The notes: generated by a model not told the origin, from the sequence alone. A stretch of DNA of 64,000 nucleotides from Salipiger profundus (GCF_001969385.1 NZ_CP014796.1:3613501-3677500), one strand, 5' to 3'; shown: positions 9,736-18,369, counted from the stretch's first letter. Made by a program: numbers and translations.

Positions 9736-10683
9736 TTAACGCAAACCCGCGCGCGCAGCGGCGCGGTCGATCGCGGCGCCCATTTCGGCGGCCGCCGCGT
9801 GCTGCGCGGCGTGGCCGATCCCGGGCAGTACCACGAGGTTCGCGTTGGGGATCTGGCGTGCCGTCGGCACCGAGTGGATCTGCAGCCCGACGGTGGTGTC
9901 GGCATCGCCGTGAAGCATCTCGACCGGCAGGTCGAGCTGTGGATATTGCGGCACCATCCGGGCGATCTCGGCCTTGAGGCTCGCGCGCTGCAGGGCGTTT
10001 TCGCGCAGGGTTGCGGGGCGCAGGGCAAGCTCGGCGCCGATGTGATCGGCGTAGCCTGCAGGCACCGGCTGCGGCGCGAAGACGCCGGCGATGGCGTCCT
10101 GCACGCGCTCTTCGCCGGCAAAGGCCGAAATCGCAGGGTTTGCAATGGCGGCGAGCGGGCCCGAGGTCAGCCGGTAGAAGAACGGCAGATCGGTGTCCCA
10201 GGTCTGCGAGGCCGCCGAGACCAGCACCAGCGCCGAGAGATCCGACGGGTGTCGCGTGGCCCAGGCGAGCGCCACCGCGCCGCCGTAGGAATGGCCGAGC
10301 ACGATGGGCCGGGTGGCGCCGAGCTGATCCGCGGCATCGGACAGCAGCGCCGCCTGCTCGTAGATCGAGGCGCCGTCGCGGTCTATGCGCGGCGTGTAGC
10401 CCATGCCGGGCCGGTCGAAGGCGATGACCCGGTAGCGCCCGGACAGCCGGTCGACCGCGTCGAAGGTCCAGTCCCGGAGATTTCCGCTGGCGCCGTGGAT
10501 CAGCACCAGCGCCGGGCCCGAGCCCTTCTCGACGTAGTGCACGCGGTGGCCATCGATCTCGAGAAAACGCCCCTCGGGCGGATAGGCTTCCCGGGCTTCA
10601 GCCACGGTTTGCCCGGCCTGCCGATCCGTCACCCCGCAGGAGGTGGCGATGATAAGGAGAAGGGAAAACAGGGCCTTGCGCAT
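9736..10683 (-). CDS. Alpha/beta-hydrolase lipoprotein
   Basis: Protein of 315 aa with a lipoprotein signal peptide: MRKALFSLLLIIATSC, with the cysteine at residue 16 as lipidation site. The hydrolase core follows, including LVLIHGASGNLRDW (oxyanion region), VLGHSYGGAVALAWA (nucleophile serine elbow), the acid near MLHGDADTTV and the histidine near PGIGHAAQH. It should be anchored in the envelope and cleave an ester or similar bond; the substrate is unknown. GAGG follows the metA stop codon and precedes this ATG by 4 bases, so it is the second gene of a metA operon, an association with no obvious metabolic logic. Confidence 0.85.
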   Translation of the reverse strand: MRKALFSLLLIIATSCGVTDRQAGQTVAEAREAYPPEGRFLEIDGHRVHYVEKGSGPALVLIHGASGNLRDWTFDAVDRLSGRYRVIAFDRPGMGYTPRIDRDGASIYEQAALLSDAADQLGATRPIVLGHSYGGAVALAWATRHPSDLSALVLVSAASQTWDTDLPFFYRLTSGPLAAIANPAISAFAGEERVQDAIAGVFAPQPVPAGYADHIGAELALRPATLRENALQRASLKAEIARMVPQYPQLDLPVEMLHGDADTTVGLQIHSVPTARQIPNANLVVLPGIGHAAQHAAAAEMGAAIDRAAARAGLR

Positions 10684-10689
10684 GGAACC

Positions 10690-11643
10690 TCATGCCACCG
10701 GACGGGTCCGCCAGTCCGTCTTGTCGACGCCGATGCGGTCCATGTCGAAGGGGGTGGTCTGGTAGATCTCGTTGATCCAGTTGCCGTAGAGCAAATGCGC
10801 CTGGCTGCGCCAGCGGTTCTGCGGCATCTTCGTCGGGTCGTCGTCGGGGTAGTAGTTCGCGGGCACTTCGATGGGTTTTCCGGCCGCGACGTCGCGGTCG
10901 TACTCTTCCTTGAGCGTGCCGTTGTCATACTCGAGATGGTTGAAGATGTAGAGCGCGCGGTGGCAGGGATCCTCGACCAGCGCGGGGCCGGAGACGGCGC
11001 TGTCAATGAGGATCGGCAGACCGGCGGCCTCGATGTCCTCGCGGCGCACCTCGGTCCAGCGCGACACCGGCATCACCATGTCGTCGGAGAAGCCGCGCAG
11101 GTAGGGCGAAGCCTCGGCCACGCAGCGGTGACGCGGACAGCCGAAGGCCTTCTTCTCGAGCATATGCTTCGGCACGCCGTGGAAATGGTTGATCATCGCC
11201 ATGCCGCCCCAGCAGACGCCGAAGGTCGAATGCACGTTGCGCTGCGTCCAGTCGAAAATGTGGGTGAGCTCATCCCAGTAGGTGACCTGGTCGAAGTCGA
11301 GATGCTCGATCGGCGCGCCGGTGATGATCATGCCGTCGAACTTCTCGCCCGCCGCCTCGACCTCGGCGAAGGTCCGGTAGAAGGCATCCATGTGCTCTTC
11401 GGCGGTATTGCGGGTCTGGTGCTCGCTCATGCGAAGAAGAGATAGGTCGATCTGCAGCGGTGTCGCGCCGATGAGCCGGGCGAACTGCGTCTCGGTGGTG
11501 ATCTTCTTGGGCATCAGGTTGAGCAGCGCGATGCGCAGCGGACGGATGTCCTGCCGGGCGGCGGCATCCTCCGGCATGACCATGACGCCCTCGCGGGTGA
11601 GGACGTCGAAGGCGGGCAGGTCGGAGGGCAGCTTGATGGGCAT
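10690..11643 (-). CDS. metA: Homoserine O-acyltransferase (MetA family, probably acetyl-CoA type)
   Basis: Commits homoserine to methionine synthesis by acylating its hydroxyl. The protein has 317 aa. The nucleophile Cys144 is in [10 protein letters not shown] and the His236/Glu238 pair in FNHLEYD; each fits the E. coli numbering shifted by one or two residues. The residue that sets acyl donor choice, Gly111 in E. coli succinyltransferase (GAPLG), is Glu113 here (GAPIE). Published work on this family links Glu at this place to acetyl-CoA use, so the product is probably O-acetylhomoserine. I start at 11643 ([10 protein letters not shown]), the conserved N-terminus. It is followed directly by the lipoprotein hydrolase gene, and preceded by a 306-base gene-free leader. 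Confidence 0.93.
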   Translation of the reverse strand: MPIKLPSDLPAFDVLTREGVMVMPEDAAARQDIRPLRIALLNLMPKKITTETQFARLIGATPLQIDLSLLRMSEHQTRNTAEEHMDAFYRTFAEVEAAGEKFDGMIITGAPIEHLDFDQVTYWDELTHIFDWTQRNVHSTFGVCWGGMAMINHFHGVPKHMLEKKAFGCPRHRCVAEASPYLRGFSDDMVMPVSRWTEVRREDIEAAGLPILIDSAVSGPALVEDPCHRALYIFNHLEYDNGTLKEEYDRDVAAGKPIEVPANYYPDDDPTKMPQNRWRSQAHLLYGNWINEIYQTTPFDMDRIGVDKTDWRTRPVA

Positions 11644-11949
11644 GTATCGGTCTCGTTTTTTGAACGCCACAGATAGGATACCGGCGACGGCAGGACAAGC
11701 ACTGCAGGACACAGCGCGTTCGCGGGCACGCACAAGGGCTGTGCCTCGGGATGAGTTGGCAGGGTCGGGCTCTTGACGGCGGATTGTTCTGGTTGCGCCC
11801 CGTTCCGCACCTCGGGCGCGATGGGCCCGATGCCGGTGCAGCATGGGCCCGACGGCCCCCTTGCAAGGGGTGCGGGCAAGCTCACGCTGCGGGTGCAGCC
11901 TAGCATGACTTCGGGGAAGCGCAATGCATCTCGCCGGGGCGATATGTCC
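11644..11949 (-). other. 306-base leader/intergenic region upstream of metA
   Basis: No gene is visible. It holds a perfect 14-bp palindrome CCCCTTGCAAGGGG at 11857-11870 and two GGGCCC blocks about 20 bases apart (near 11824 and 11845), so the metA transcript could carry a structured leader. I searched by eye for the compact SAM-II riboswitch core often found before alphaproteobacterial metA and did not find it. Confidence 0.4.
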
Positions 11950-12807
11950 TCAGCCGGGCAGCGCGGCGCCGATGACCTCGGTGAAGTCGGCGTGATCGCG
12001 GACGGTGGCCATGTCGGCGGCATCGACCGTGATTCCCCAGTTCCGTGCCATCGCCTCGTAACGGGGCTGCCGATGCGCCAGCGCCCGGGCATAGACCCAG
12101 CGGATGAAGGCGTCGGGGTCGACCCGCGTCTCGGAAGTGCCGGTCTCGTCGAGATACTGCGTCCAGCAGGCGGCGATGAACGCGGGCTGGTAGGCCATTG
12201 GCTTCGGCTCGCGGTCGAAGCGGCGGACGAGTTCCTCGGTGTGGGCCTCGCTGCCACGGATCCAGACCATCAGCGCCTGCTGCGACAGGTGGCTCAGGAT
12301 CGGGTCGGCGGGGTCTTCGGGGTCGACCCATTCGCAGATCGAGCCGCCGGTGTCGCAGACGAAATGCGGGTAGCCGTAAAGCTCCTGCGCGCGGTCGATG
12401 AAGTAGCCCGTGTCGAGCAGCGCCTGCTCTTCGGCGCGCTGGAACTGGTCCTGCCGCATCTGGTAGGTTTCCATCGGAAGGCCGCCCTTGTCCGGGTGGC
12501 CGGGCTTGCCGAGGTAGGCCGACACGGGCTTGAGGTTGTGAAAGCTCATGTTGGCGCCGATGTAGATCGAATCCGTCAGCAGCAGCTCGCGCAGGAAGGG
12601 CACCTTCATCGCCTCGCGCTTGGCGTTGTCGGCGATGTATTCGCCCATGTAGCGGGTGCCGATGCGGTAATCGATCGAGTAGTGGAACCAGTCGCCGGTT
12701 TCGCGCAGCAGCGACGAGACATGGGTCTTGCCGAGGCCAGACATCGCGTAGAGAACCACACGCTTGTGCGGCGCGGCGCGCCAGTCCGTCGCGGTGTCAT
12801 AGAGCAT
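11950..12807 (-). CDS. P-loop ATPase-like protein of unknown function
   Basis: Protein of 285 aa. A nucleotide-binding P-loop lies near the start: RVVLYAMSGLGKTHVSSLLR, residues 16-35, a GxxGxGKT-type loop as in kinases that act on small molecules or proteins. The rest includes HYSIDYRIGTRYMGEYI, FHNLKPVSAYLGKPGHP and VCDTGGSICEWVDPED, which look like a conserved substrate pocket but match no family I can name. It has no signal peptide or membrane helix. It lies between a FadL-type porin gene and metA on the same strand. I would expect a small-molecule or tRNA kinase, or another NTP-dependent enzyme, but give no function. Confidence 0.75.
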   Translation of the reverse strand: MLYDTATDWRAAPHKRVVLYAMSGLGKTHVSSLLRETGDWFHYSIDYRIGTRYMGEYIADNAKREAMKVPFLRELLLTDSIYIGANMSFHNLKPVSAYLGKPGHPDKGGLPMETYQMRQDQFQRAEEQALLDTGYFIDRAQELYGYPHFVCDTGGSICEWVDPEDPADPILSHLSQQALMVWIRGSEAHTEELVRRFDREPKPMAYQPAFIAACWTQYLDETGTSETRVDPDAFIRWVYARALAHRQPRYEAMARNWGITVDAADMATVRDHADFTEVIGAALPG

Positions 12808-12875
12808 TTCGTGGGGTCCTTCCGACTCGTCCGGATCACAGGGTTATTGACCGGCGCAGGTCGCGTCAAATGCCG

Positions 12876-12910
12876 CGCCGCGGCGGCCCGAGGATCGGAC
12901 CGCCGCGGCG
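12876..12910 (-). terminator. Stem-loop after the FadL-type gene
   Basis: Perfect 11-bp GC-rich stem CGCCGCGGCGG / CCGCCGCGGCG with a 13-base loop, located 34-68 bases after the porin stop codon. There is only a short T-rich tail on the minus strand, so efficiency is uncertain. Confidence 0.6.
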
Positions 12911-12943
12911 TGTGGTTGATATGCCCGGGTGGGCGGAAGGCGA

Positions 12944-14098
12944 TCAGAAGCGGTAGGTCAGTTTCAGCCCTACGCCCCAGGCCGAGTTGTCCTCGAACGA
13001 GGCACGCGCCATGTCGGGGGTGCCGGTCTCTGGCTTGGCGTCGCCCAGCCAGAAGTGGCTGACGGCCCCCGACAGGCTGACTTTCTCGTTGAAGTCATAG
13101 CGCCCGCCGACGCGCAGCTGCGTGTAGCCCGTGGTCGGCGCCAGCGGCGAGACCAGTTCGTCGCCCGGGGCCTCGTAGGTGACGCTCACCGCGCCCGAGA
13201 GCTTCTCGTTGAAGCGGTGCCCGACGCCGAGCGTGTAGGACGTGCTGTTCTCGAGATCGATGAGCCCGCCGCCGGTGACCGCGACGAACCGGTCGGGATC
13301 GACGCGGAACTGCGCGTGATGCACGTAGCGGATCGAGCCGAAGACCAGGGTGTCCTGCGCGACGCCGGTCTGGAAGTCGAGGTTCCAGCTTTCCGGCGTC
13401 TTCACCTCGGTCGTGCCGGTGGCGTTCAGCAGCGGCATCGCCGGGATCGGGCCGGGGCCGTCCGGATCGACGAGCGGGCCGCTCTCGGTGGTGTCCATGT
13501 CGTGCGTGATCGCCGAGTTGTAGGTCAGTGCCACGCGCAGGCCGATCTCGCGTTTCTCGTAGGCAGCGCCTAGGACGTAGCCGGTGCCCCAGGTCTTGTC
13601 GAGGTTCACCTCGTAGCCGCTGACCGGACCGTAGGCGGCCCCTTCGAGGTGGATGTCGCCTTGGGCCTGCTGGAAGCGAAGGCCCCCGAAGGCGCTGAAG
13701 TTGTCGTTGAAGTTGTACTTCATCAGCGCGGTGAGGGCGTGGGTGTTGGCCTCGGCGACGGTCCCGCCGAGCGGCACGTTGGTGTCGCCGTAGGAAATGT
13801 CGGCGCCGTAGGGCCGGTCGTAGATGAAGGCAAGCGCGACCTTGTCGGTCACGTCGTACTTCAGCGCGAAGGACGGCAGCGTGAAGCCGTCCCCGACGTC
13901 GCTTATGTCCTGCGCCGGAAACGGCGGCGAGACGTTCTCGCCGTCAAGCTCCGGGTTTGCGTAGGCCAGCGAAAGTTCCAGCAGGTTCCCGGTCTCGTAG
14001 AGCACCATGGCCGACTGTTCCGTGCGCTGGATGCCGCCTGCGTGCACAGCGGTAGCGGTCAGGGCCACGCCGGCAGCCCCGATCATCAAGGATTTCAT
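12944..14098 (-). CDS. FadL/OmpP1-family outer-membrane transporter
   Basis: Beta-barrel protein of 384 aa expected in the outer membrane, importing long-chain fatty acids or other hydrophobic compounds. It begins with a signal peptide (MKSLMIGAAGVALTATAVHA) followed by the short N-terminal hatch segment. Alternating hydrophobic strands fill the remainder, and the last residues WGVGLKLTYRF end in phenylalanine, as required for BAM recognition. Length is slightly short for FadL but normal for alphaproteobacterial members. AGAAGGA precedes the ATG at 14098. The leader contains a perfect 8-bp hairpin (14125-14153) and a 15-base palindrome (14161-14175) that may be an operator. Confidence 0.85.
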   Translation of the reverse strand: MKSLMIGAAGVALTATAVHAGGIQRTEQSAMVLYETGNLLELSLAYANPELDGENVSPPFPAQDISDVGDGFTLPSFALKYDVTDKVALAFIYDRPYGADISYGDTNVPLGGTVAEANTHALTALMKYNFNDNFSAFGGLRFQQAQGDIHLEGAAYGPVSGYEVNLDKTWGTGYVLGAAYEKREIGLRVALTYNSAITHDMDTTESGPLVDPDGPGPIPAMPLLNATGTTEVKTPESWNLDFQTGVAQDTLVFGSIRYVHHAQFRVDPDRFVAVTGGGLIDLENSTSYTLGVGHRFNEKLSGAVSVTYEAPGDELVSPLAPTTGYTQLRVGGRYDFNEKVSLSGAVSHFWLGDAKPETGTPDMARASFEDNSAWGVGLKLTYRF

Positions 14099-14124
14099 GG
14101 ATGTCCTTCTCCCTAAACGAAATT

Positions 14125-14153
14125 CTCCTCCGCTAGTGAGGCTAACGGAGGAG
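14125..14153 (-). promoter_or_regulatory. Hairpin in the leader of the FadL-type gene
   Basis: Arms CTCCTCCG and CGGAGGAG pair perfectly around a 13-base loop, 27-55 bases before the start codon. It could be an mRNA-stabilising or translation-modulating leader hairpin; no T-run follows. Confidence 0.4.
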
Positions 14154-14160
14154 GTTTGCC

Positions 14161-14175
14161 GGTCAATTATTGACC
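14161..14175. promoter_or_regulatory. Palindrome GGTCAAT-T-ATTGACC upstream of the FadL-type gene
   Basis: Perfect 7-1-7 palindrome 63 bases before the FadL-type start. GGTC/GACC half-sites recall fatty-acid regulators of the GntR type, but no cognate regulator is in the window. Confidence 0.45.
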
Positions 14176-14204
14176 AAACGTCAGGGAGGCAAGACGTCGT
14201 AACG

Positions 14205-15083
14205 TTACTTCTGCATCGAAACCGGCGAAGTGCGGGTTTCCCGTAGGATATTGAAGTAGTTCGCGCCGAAGATGATGGCCGCCCCGAGGAAGACGTAGGG
14301 ATCGAGCACCTCGCCGTAGACGAGCATCCCGACCAGTGCGACGAGCGGCAGGCGGGTGAAGTCGATCGGCATGACAACCGGGGCCGGCGCGAGGCCGAGC
14401 GCCGTGGTCAGGCAGAAATGCGCGACCAGCCCGGCCACAGCGATCAGCGACACCAACGGCCAGCTTTCGGCTGCGGGCAGGGCGATGTCGCCGTCGATGC
14501 CGGCGCAGATCAGCCCGAATACCGCCTGCATGGTGGTGAGCCAGAACAGGATGCAGGGCGTCGTGGCGGTGCGCGTGAGGCGCCGGGTAAAGACCGCCGA
14601 GCCCGCGAATCCCACCGCTGCGCCCGCGGCGGCGAAGATGCCCGGGTCGAGCGTTTCGGCGCTTGGCCGGGTGACGATGAGGATGCCGAGAAAGCCCACG
14701 CCCGCCGCCACCGCGCGGCTTGGCGTCAGCCGTTCGCCCAGCACCAGCGGCGAAAGCACGATCACCCAGAGCGGGGAGGTGAACTCGAGCGCGAAGACCT
14801 GCGCCAGCGGGATCGTGGCGACCGCGTAGAACCAGCAGTTCTGGCCGGCAAAATGGCTGATGTTGCGCACCACGTGCAGCCCGAAGTTACGGGTGTTCAC
14901 CTGCCCCATGCGGCCCGTGGCGCTCAGCACGATCACGAGGATCAGCGCGCCGATGACCGATCGGTAGAGCATGATCTCGAAGGTATCGAGGTCGAGGCTG
15001 ACGGCGCGTCCCGCAACCGCCATGGTCGTAAACGAGACGATGGATCCGCCCATCCAGAAGACGGCCTTGAGCGTGTCGGTCAT
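14205..15083 (-). CDS. DMT-superfamily (EamA) transporter
   Basis: Inner-membrane protein of 292 aa with about ten hydrophobic helices arranged as two EamA repeats (first to about residue 130, second from about 140 to 280). Typical segments are PLAQVFALEFTSPLWVIVLSPLVLGE in the first repeat and VVMPIDFTRLPLVALVGMLVYGE in the second. Family members export small metabolites or amino acids; the substrate is unknown. Its ATG overlaps the stop codon of the upstream monooxygenase-fold gene by four bases (ATGA), so the two form a coupled operon. Confidence 0.88.
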   Translation of the reverse strand: MTDTLKAVFWMGGSIVSFTTMAVAGRAVSLDLDTFEIMLYRSVIGALILVIVLSATGRMGQVNTRNFGLHVVRNISHFAGQNCWFYAVATIPLAQVFALEFTSPLWVIVLSPLVLGERLTPSRAVAAGVGFLGILIVTRPSAETLDPGIFAAAGAAVGFAGSAVFTRRLTRTATTPCILFWLTTMQAVFGLICAGIDGDIALPAAESWPLVSLIAVAGLVAHFCLTTALGLAPAPVVMPIDFTRLPLVALVGMLVYGEVLDPYVFLGAAIIFGANYFNILRETRTSPVSMQK

Positions 15084-15352
15084 GCCTCGGTGACCTCGTA
15101 GTCGCGGGCGCAGCCTTCGGTGACCGTCGCCCAGTGGCTGGCGCGGGTGCGTTCCTGGTGTGCCTCGAAGGCGTCTCGATCGGTGAAGCATTCGGCAACC
15201 ACGAAGGTGCCGGCGGCGGTCTCGGTGACCTCGAAGGAAAGGCAGCCGGGTTCGGCCCGCGTCAGGCGGACGTGGTCGGGCAGCGCCGCGCGCACGGCGG
15301 CAAGACGTTCCGGGGGACAGGTGAATGTCCCGCGCAGACGGATGTTGGGCAT
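15080..15352 (-). CDS. Antibiotic-biosynthesis-monooxygenase-fold (ABM) protein
   Basis: Small protein of 90 aa with a dimeric ferredoxin-like ABM fold. It includes LPDHVRLTRAEPGCLSFEVTE, a strand FVVAECFTDRDAFEAHQ that carries the conserved glutamate/phenylalanine pattern, and a histidine-containing helix. Such proteins range from quinol monooxygenases (YgiN) to heme-degrading enzymes and simple stress proteins. A strong GGAGGAGACATC precedes the ATG. It is translationally coupled (4-base overlap) to the DMT transporter gene; the pair could handle and export a small oxidised compound, which is inference. Confidence 0.82.
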   Translation of the reverse strand: MPNIRLRGTFTCPPERLAAVRAALPDHVRLTRAEPGCLSFEVTETAAGTFVVAECFTDRDAFEAHQERTRASHWATVTEGCARDYEVTEA

Positions 15353-15439
15353 GATGTCTCCTCCGGCCGCTTCCGGCCCTCCGCACCTTTGGGCGCGGCT
15401 TCTTTCGCGGGACTTTGGCGACGCGGGACCGGAATCGCA

Positions 15440-15466
15440 AGCCCCGCACCGATGGGGCGCGGGGCT
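15440..15466 (-). terminator. Stem-loop after guaA
   Basis: AGCCCCGC / GCGGGGCT 8-bp stem with an 11-base loop, 38-64 bases beyond the guaA stop codon. The T-run on the minus strand is poor, so this is a probable rather than certain terminator. Confidence 0.5.
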
Positions 15467-15503
15467 GCCTGTCAGGTCGTGTGCCGGGCGCCCGTGGCGC
15501 CGG

Positions 15504-17066
15504 TCACTCGAGTTCGATGGTTCCCGGCGGCTTCGAGGTGCAGTCGTAGAAGACCCGGTTGATCCCCTTCACCTCGTTGATGATCCGGGTCGAGGTCTCG
15601 CCCAGGAAGTCATGGCTGAACGGGTAGTAATCCGCCGTCATGCCGTCGACCGAGGTCACCGCGCGCAACCCGAGCGCGTAATCGTAGGTGCGGCCGTCGC
15701 CCATCACGCCCACGGTGCGCATCGGCAGGATCGCGGCGAACGCTTGCCAGATCTCATCGTAGAGGCCGTGCTTGCGGATCTGGTCGATGTAGACGGCATC
15801 GGCCTTGCGCAGGATCTCGAGCTTGTCGCGGGTGATCTCGCCCGGGCAGCGGATCGCAAGGCCCGGTCCCGGGAAGGGATGGCGACCGATGAAGCTGTCG
15901 GGCAGTCCAAGCTCGCGGCCAAGCGCGCGAACCTCGTCCTTGAAGAGCTCGCGCAGCGGTTCGACCAGCTTCAGACCCATCTTCTCGGGCAGGCCGCCGA
16001 CGTTGTGGTGCGACTTGATCGTCACCGAGGGGCCGCCGGAGAAGCTGACGCTCTCGATCACGTCCGGGTAGAGCGTGCCCTGCGCGAGGAATTCCGCGCC
16101 GTCGATCTCGCCCGCGTATTTCTGGAACACGTCGATGAAGAGCCGACCGATGGTCTTGCGCTTGGTCTCGGGGTCGCTGACGCCTTCGAGTTCGCCAAGG
16201 AACAGCTCGGTTTCGTCGGCGTGGATCAGCGGGATGTTGTAATGGTCGCGGAACATCTTCACGACCTCGTCCGCCTCGTTCAGGCGCAGCAGCCCGTGGT
16301 CGACGAAGACGCAGGTCAGGTTGTCGCCGATCGCCTCGTGGATCAGCACCGCCGCCACCGAGCTGTCGACGCCGCCGGACAGCCCGCAGATCACCTTGCG
16401 GTCGCCGACCTGCTCGCGGATCTTGCGGATCGCCTCGTCGCGGTAGGCGTCCATGGTCCAGTCGCCGGTGAAGCCCGCGTCACGGATGAAGTTCTCGTAG
16501 AGCGTCTTGCCGTTGGGCGTGTGGTGCACCTCGGGGTGGAACTGCACCGCGTAGAAGCGACGCTCGAGATCGGCCGTGACCGCGAAGGGGGCACCCGGCG
16601 AGGTGCCATAGGGCTTGAAGCCAGGCGCAAGCGCCGCGACGTGGTCGCCATGGCTCATCCAAGCCTGCTCGCGACCGGTGCCCTCGAGGAACCAGCCGTT
16701 CAGAAGATCGATGCGCTCTTCGGTGGGTTGCACCCAGGCGCGGCCGAATTCCGACGTGCCTTCGCCGCCGACGACCTTGCCGCCAAGATCCTGCATCATC
16801 ACCTGCTGGCCGTAGCAGATCCCGAGGATCGGTACGCCAAGGTCGTAGACCTTTTTCGGCGGGCGGGGCGATCCTTCGCGGGTCACGCTGTCGGGGCCGC
16901 CCGAGAAGATGACCGCCTTGGGGGCGAACTCTTCGAGGAAGGCGTCGGTGACGTTCTGATAGGGGTGAATCTCGCAGTAGACGTTCAGCTCGCGCAAACG
17001 ACGCGCGATGAGCTGGGTCACCTGGGAGCCGAAATCGATGATGAGGAGGCGATCATGCTGGGTCAT
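15504..17066 (-). CDS. guaA: GMP synthase (glutamine-hydrolysing)
   Basis: Converts XMP to GMP in purine synthesis in the cytoplasm. The 520-residue protein has the glutamine amidotransferase domain first, with nucleophile Cys84 in GICYGQQVM and the HPEVHHT histidine near 175. The ATP pyrophosphatase domain follows, with the P-loop [12 protein letters not shown] near 220, and the C-terminal GMP-synthase dimerisation domain ends in TIELE. Length and motifs are normal. The ATG at 17066 is the conserved start ([15 protein letters not shown]). Upstream on the same strand lie a 59-residue membrane protein gene and the DUF2270 locus, 49 bases away, so read-through is possible. Confidence 0.97.
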   Translation of the reverse strand: MTQHDRLLIIDFGSQVTQLIARRLRELNVYCEIHPYQNVTDAFLEEFAPKAVIFSGGPDSVTREGSPRPPKKVYDLGVPILGICYGQQVMMQDLGGKVVGGEGTSEFGRAWVQPTEERIDLLNGWFLEGTGREQAWMSHGDHVAALAPGFKPYGTSPGAPFAVTADLERRFYAVQFHPEVHHTPNGKTLYENFIRDAGFTGDWTMDAYRDEAIRKIREQVGDRKVICGLSGGVDSSVAAVLIHEAIGDNLTCVFVDHGLLRLNEADEVVKMFRDHYNIPLIHADETELFLGELEGVSDPETKRKTIGRLFIDVFQKYAGEIDGAEFLAQGTLYPDVIESVSFSGGPSVTIKSHHNVGGLPEKMGLKLVEPLRELFKDEVRALGRELGLPDSFIGRHPFPGPGLAIRCPGEITRDKLEILRKADAVYIDQIRKHGLYDEIWQAFAAILPMRTVGVMGDGRTYDYALGLRAVTSVDGMTADYYPFSHDFLGETSTRIINEVKGINRVFYDCTSKPPGTIELE

Positions 17067-17115
17067 GGCGACGCTTTAGAAGCGGTTTCACGCGGGCGCA
17101 AGAGCGCGTTCACCC

Positions 17116-17295
17116 TCAGCGTTCGATATGCGCGATCAGCCTCATGCCGATGACCCATATCCCGCAGAGCACTGCGAGCGACAGCGGAACCGAATGGAAC
17201 AGCACGTAGCTTGCCAGCGCGAAGCCAAGCGCGGATTCCATGCTGAAGTCCATAAGCTGCGCACGGCGCAGGTCCATGGTGCGTTCCTCGGTCAT
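17116..17295 (-). CDS. Small membrane protein, 59 aa
   Basis: A short gene whose product starts MTEERTMDLRRAQL and then has two hydrophobic segments, ALGFALASYVLFHSV and LAVLCGIWVIGMRLIAH, suggesting a hairpin in the inner membrane. It is the last member of a same-strand run containing two DUF2270 proteins and another tiny membrane protein, and lies just before guaA. It has no recognised family. The predicted topology and spacing make a real gene likely, but its size keeps confidence moderate. Confidence 0.5.
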   Translation of the reverse strand: MTEERTMDLRRAQLMDFSMESALGFALASYVLFHSVPLSLAVLCGIWVIGMRLIAHIER

Positions 17296-17411
17296 CGTTC
17301 GGTCTCCGTGTTCTGTCCCTGTGCAGGGTCGTTTGCTCCGATGAAGAAGTCCTTGATTTCGGTCAGGCCGAGCGGCGTTAGCACGGGCTCGCGACTCGTC
17401 AAAACGTTTTT

Positions 17412-18176
17412 TCATCCCATCGAGTCCGATTTTTCGCGGCCTCTGGCCTGAGAGCGACGCAGGTCGTCGCGCTTGCTCCAGGTCGAGAGGCCTCCGCAGA
17501 TCGCCACGTAGAGCATCCCCATGAGAACCATGATCTCGCCCGGGATGGGGCCGACAGAGGCGCGTTCCATGGCCTGATCGAAGCTCTGCACCGAGGTCGG
17601 GTGCACGATGATCTTGCCGGCGAAGGCCAGGCTCTGGATGAGCAGGATCCAGAAATAGTTGCGCCGGACCCTGCGACCGACGGCCACGAGGAACGTGACG
17701 TGGTAGCGGGGGCGCAGGTAGTCGTTCGCAAGGGTCCGCTGCCAGTCGTCCTCGAGGTGAAGGTCGCCCTCGGCCAGCATGGGGGCGTAGAAATGCGTCT
17801 CCATCCACCTGGCGCGGGCACGCCAGACGTTGAAGTAGCGGTAGCGTCTTGCCTCGAGCACGAGAAAGAAGATGAGCAGCACGCCGACGAGAACCAGTGG
17901 CAGCGGCGAGGCTTCCGGCGATGCGAACGAGATCGACAGCGCAACGCCCAGTGTGACCACGGCCCAGTTGGTCGTGGTGTCGAGCCGGGTTCGCCAGATC
18001 GTGCTGCGATAGACCTCGCCACGATAGAGATGTGCGATGGCGCCCATCTCGGCGGCATCGAGGTCCTTGCGGGGCAAGGGGGCGCTATTGCCCGGTTGCC
18101 TTTCGATGGTCTCGTCCTCCTCCTGCGCGGGCTCCCGACCCGCGCCTTTCCTCCTGCGATCACCTTGCCCCGGCAT
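17412..18176 (-). CDS. DUF2270 integral membrane protein, paralogue 1
   Basis: Protein of 254 aa with a charged N-terminal 40 residues, then the conserved DUF2270 core: AEMGAIAHLYRGEVYR, RTRLDTTTNWAVVTLGVALSIS, two adjacent membrane helices (PLPLVLVGVLLIFFLVLEARRYRY) and the segment HFYAPML. A further pair of hydrophobic helices lies near the C-terminus (NYFWILLIQSLAFAGKII and IMVLMGMLYVAICGG), giving about four membrane spans. Function is unknown in the whole family. A second, closely similar protein is encoded 550 bases upstream (18724-19467); long stretches of the cores are near-identical, so the pair arose by duplication. A 55-residue membrane protein gene ends 25 bases before this start. 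Confidence 0.82.
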   Translation of the reverse strand: MPGQGDRRRKGAGREPAQEEDETIERQPGNSAPLPRKDLDAAEMGAIAHLYRGEVYRSTIWRTRLDTTTNWAVVTLGVALSISFASPEASPLPLVLVGVLLIFFLVLEARRYRYFNVWRARARWMETHFYAPMLAEGDLHLEDDWQRTLANDYLRPRYHVTFLVAVGRRVRRNYFWILLIQSLAFAGKIIVHPTSVQSFDQAMERASVGPIPGEIMVLMGMLYVAICGGLSTWSKRDDLRRSQARGREKSDSMG

Positions 18177-18201
18177 TTCCGGCGCGTCAAACAGCCTTGT
18201 G

Positions 18202-18369
18202 CTAGCTGGTGAGGAGATTGACCAGGGTCGCGCCCACGACCCAGATTGCGAGCGCGCCGAAGCCGCCTACCGACCACGGCCAGAGTCCGAAGACGGCCCC
18301 CAGCGCAGACGTGAGACCGAGGGCCCCGACGATGCCCATCAGCGGTTTGCGAAAACGGTGTGGTATCAT
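18202..18369 (-). CDS. Small membrane protein, 55 aa
   Basis: Product MIPHRFRKPLMGIVGALGL... has a basic N-terminus and two hydrophobic segments (MGIVGALGLTSALGAVFGLWPW and GFGALAIWVVGATLVNLL) that could span the membrane as a hairpin. CCGGGAG lies 7-8 bases before the ATG. The gene sits 25 bases before DUF2270 paralogue 1 on the same strand and is probably co-transcribed. I recognise no family; it may be an accessory subunit or an unrelated small protein. Confidence 0.5.
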   Translation of the reverse strand: MIPHRFRKPLMGIVGALGLTSALGAVFGLWPWSVGGFGALAIWVVGATLVNLLTS

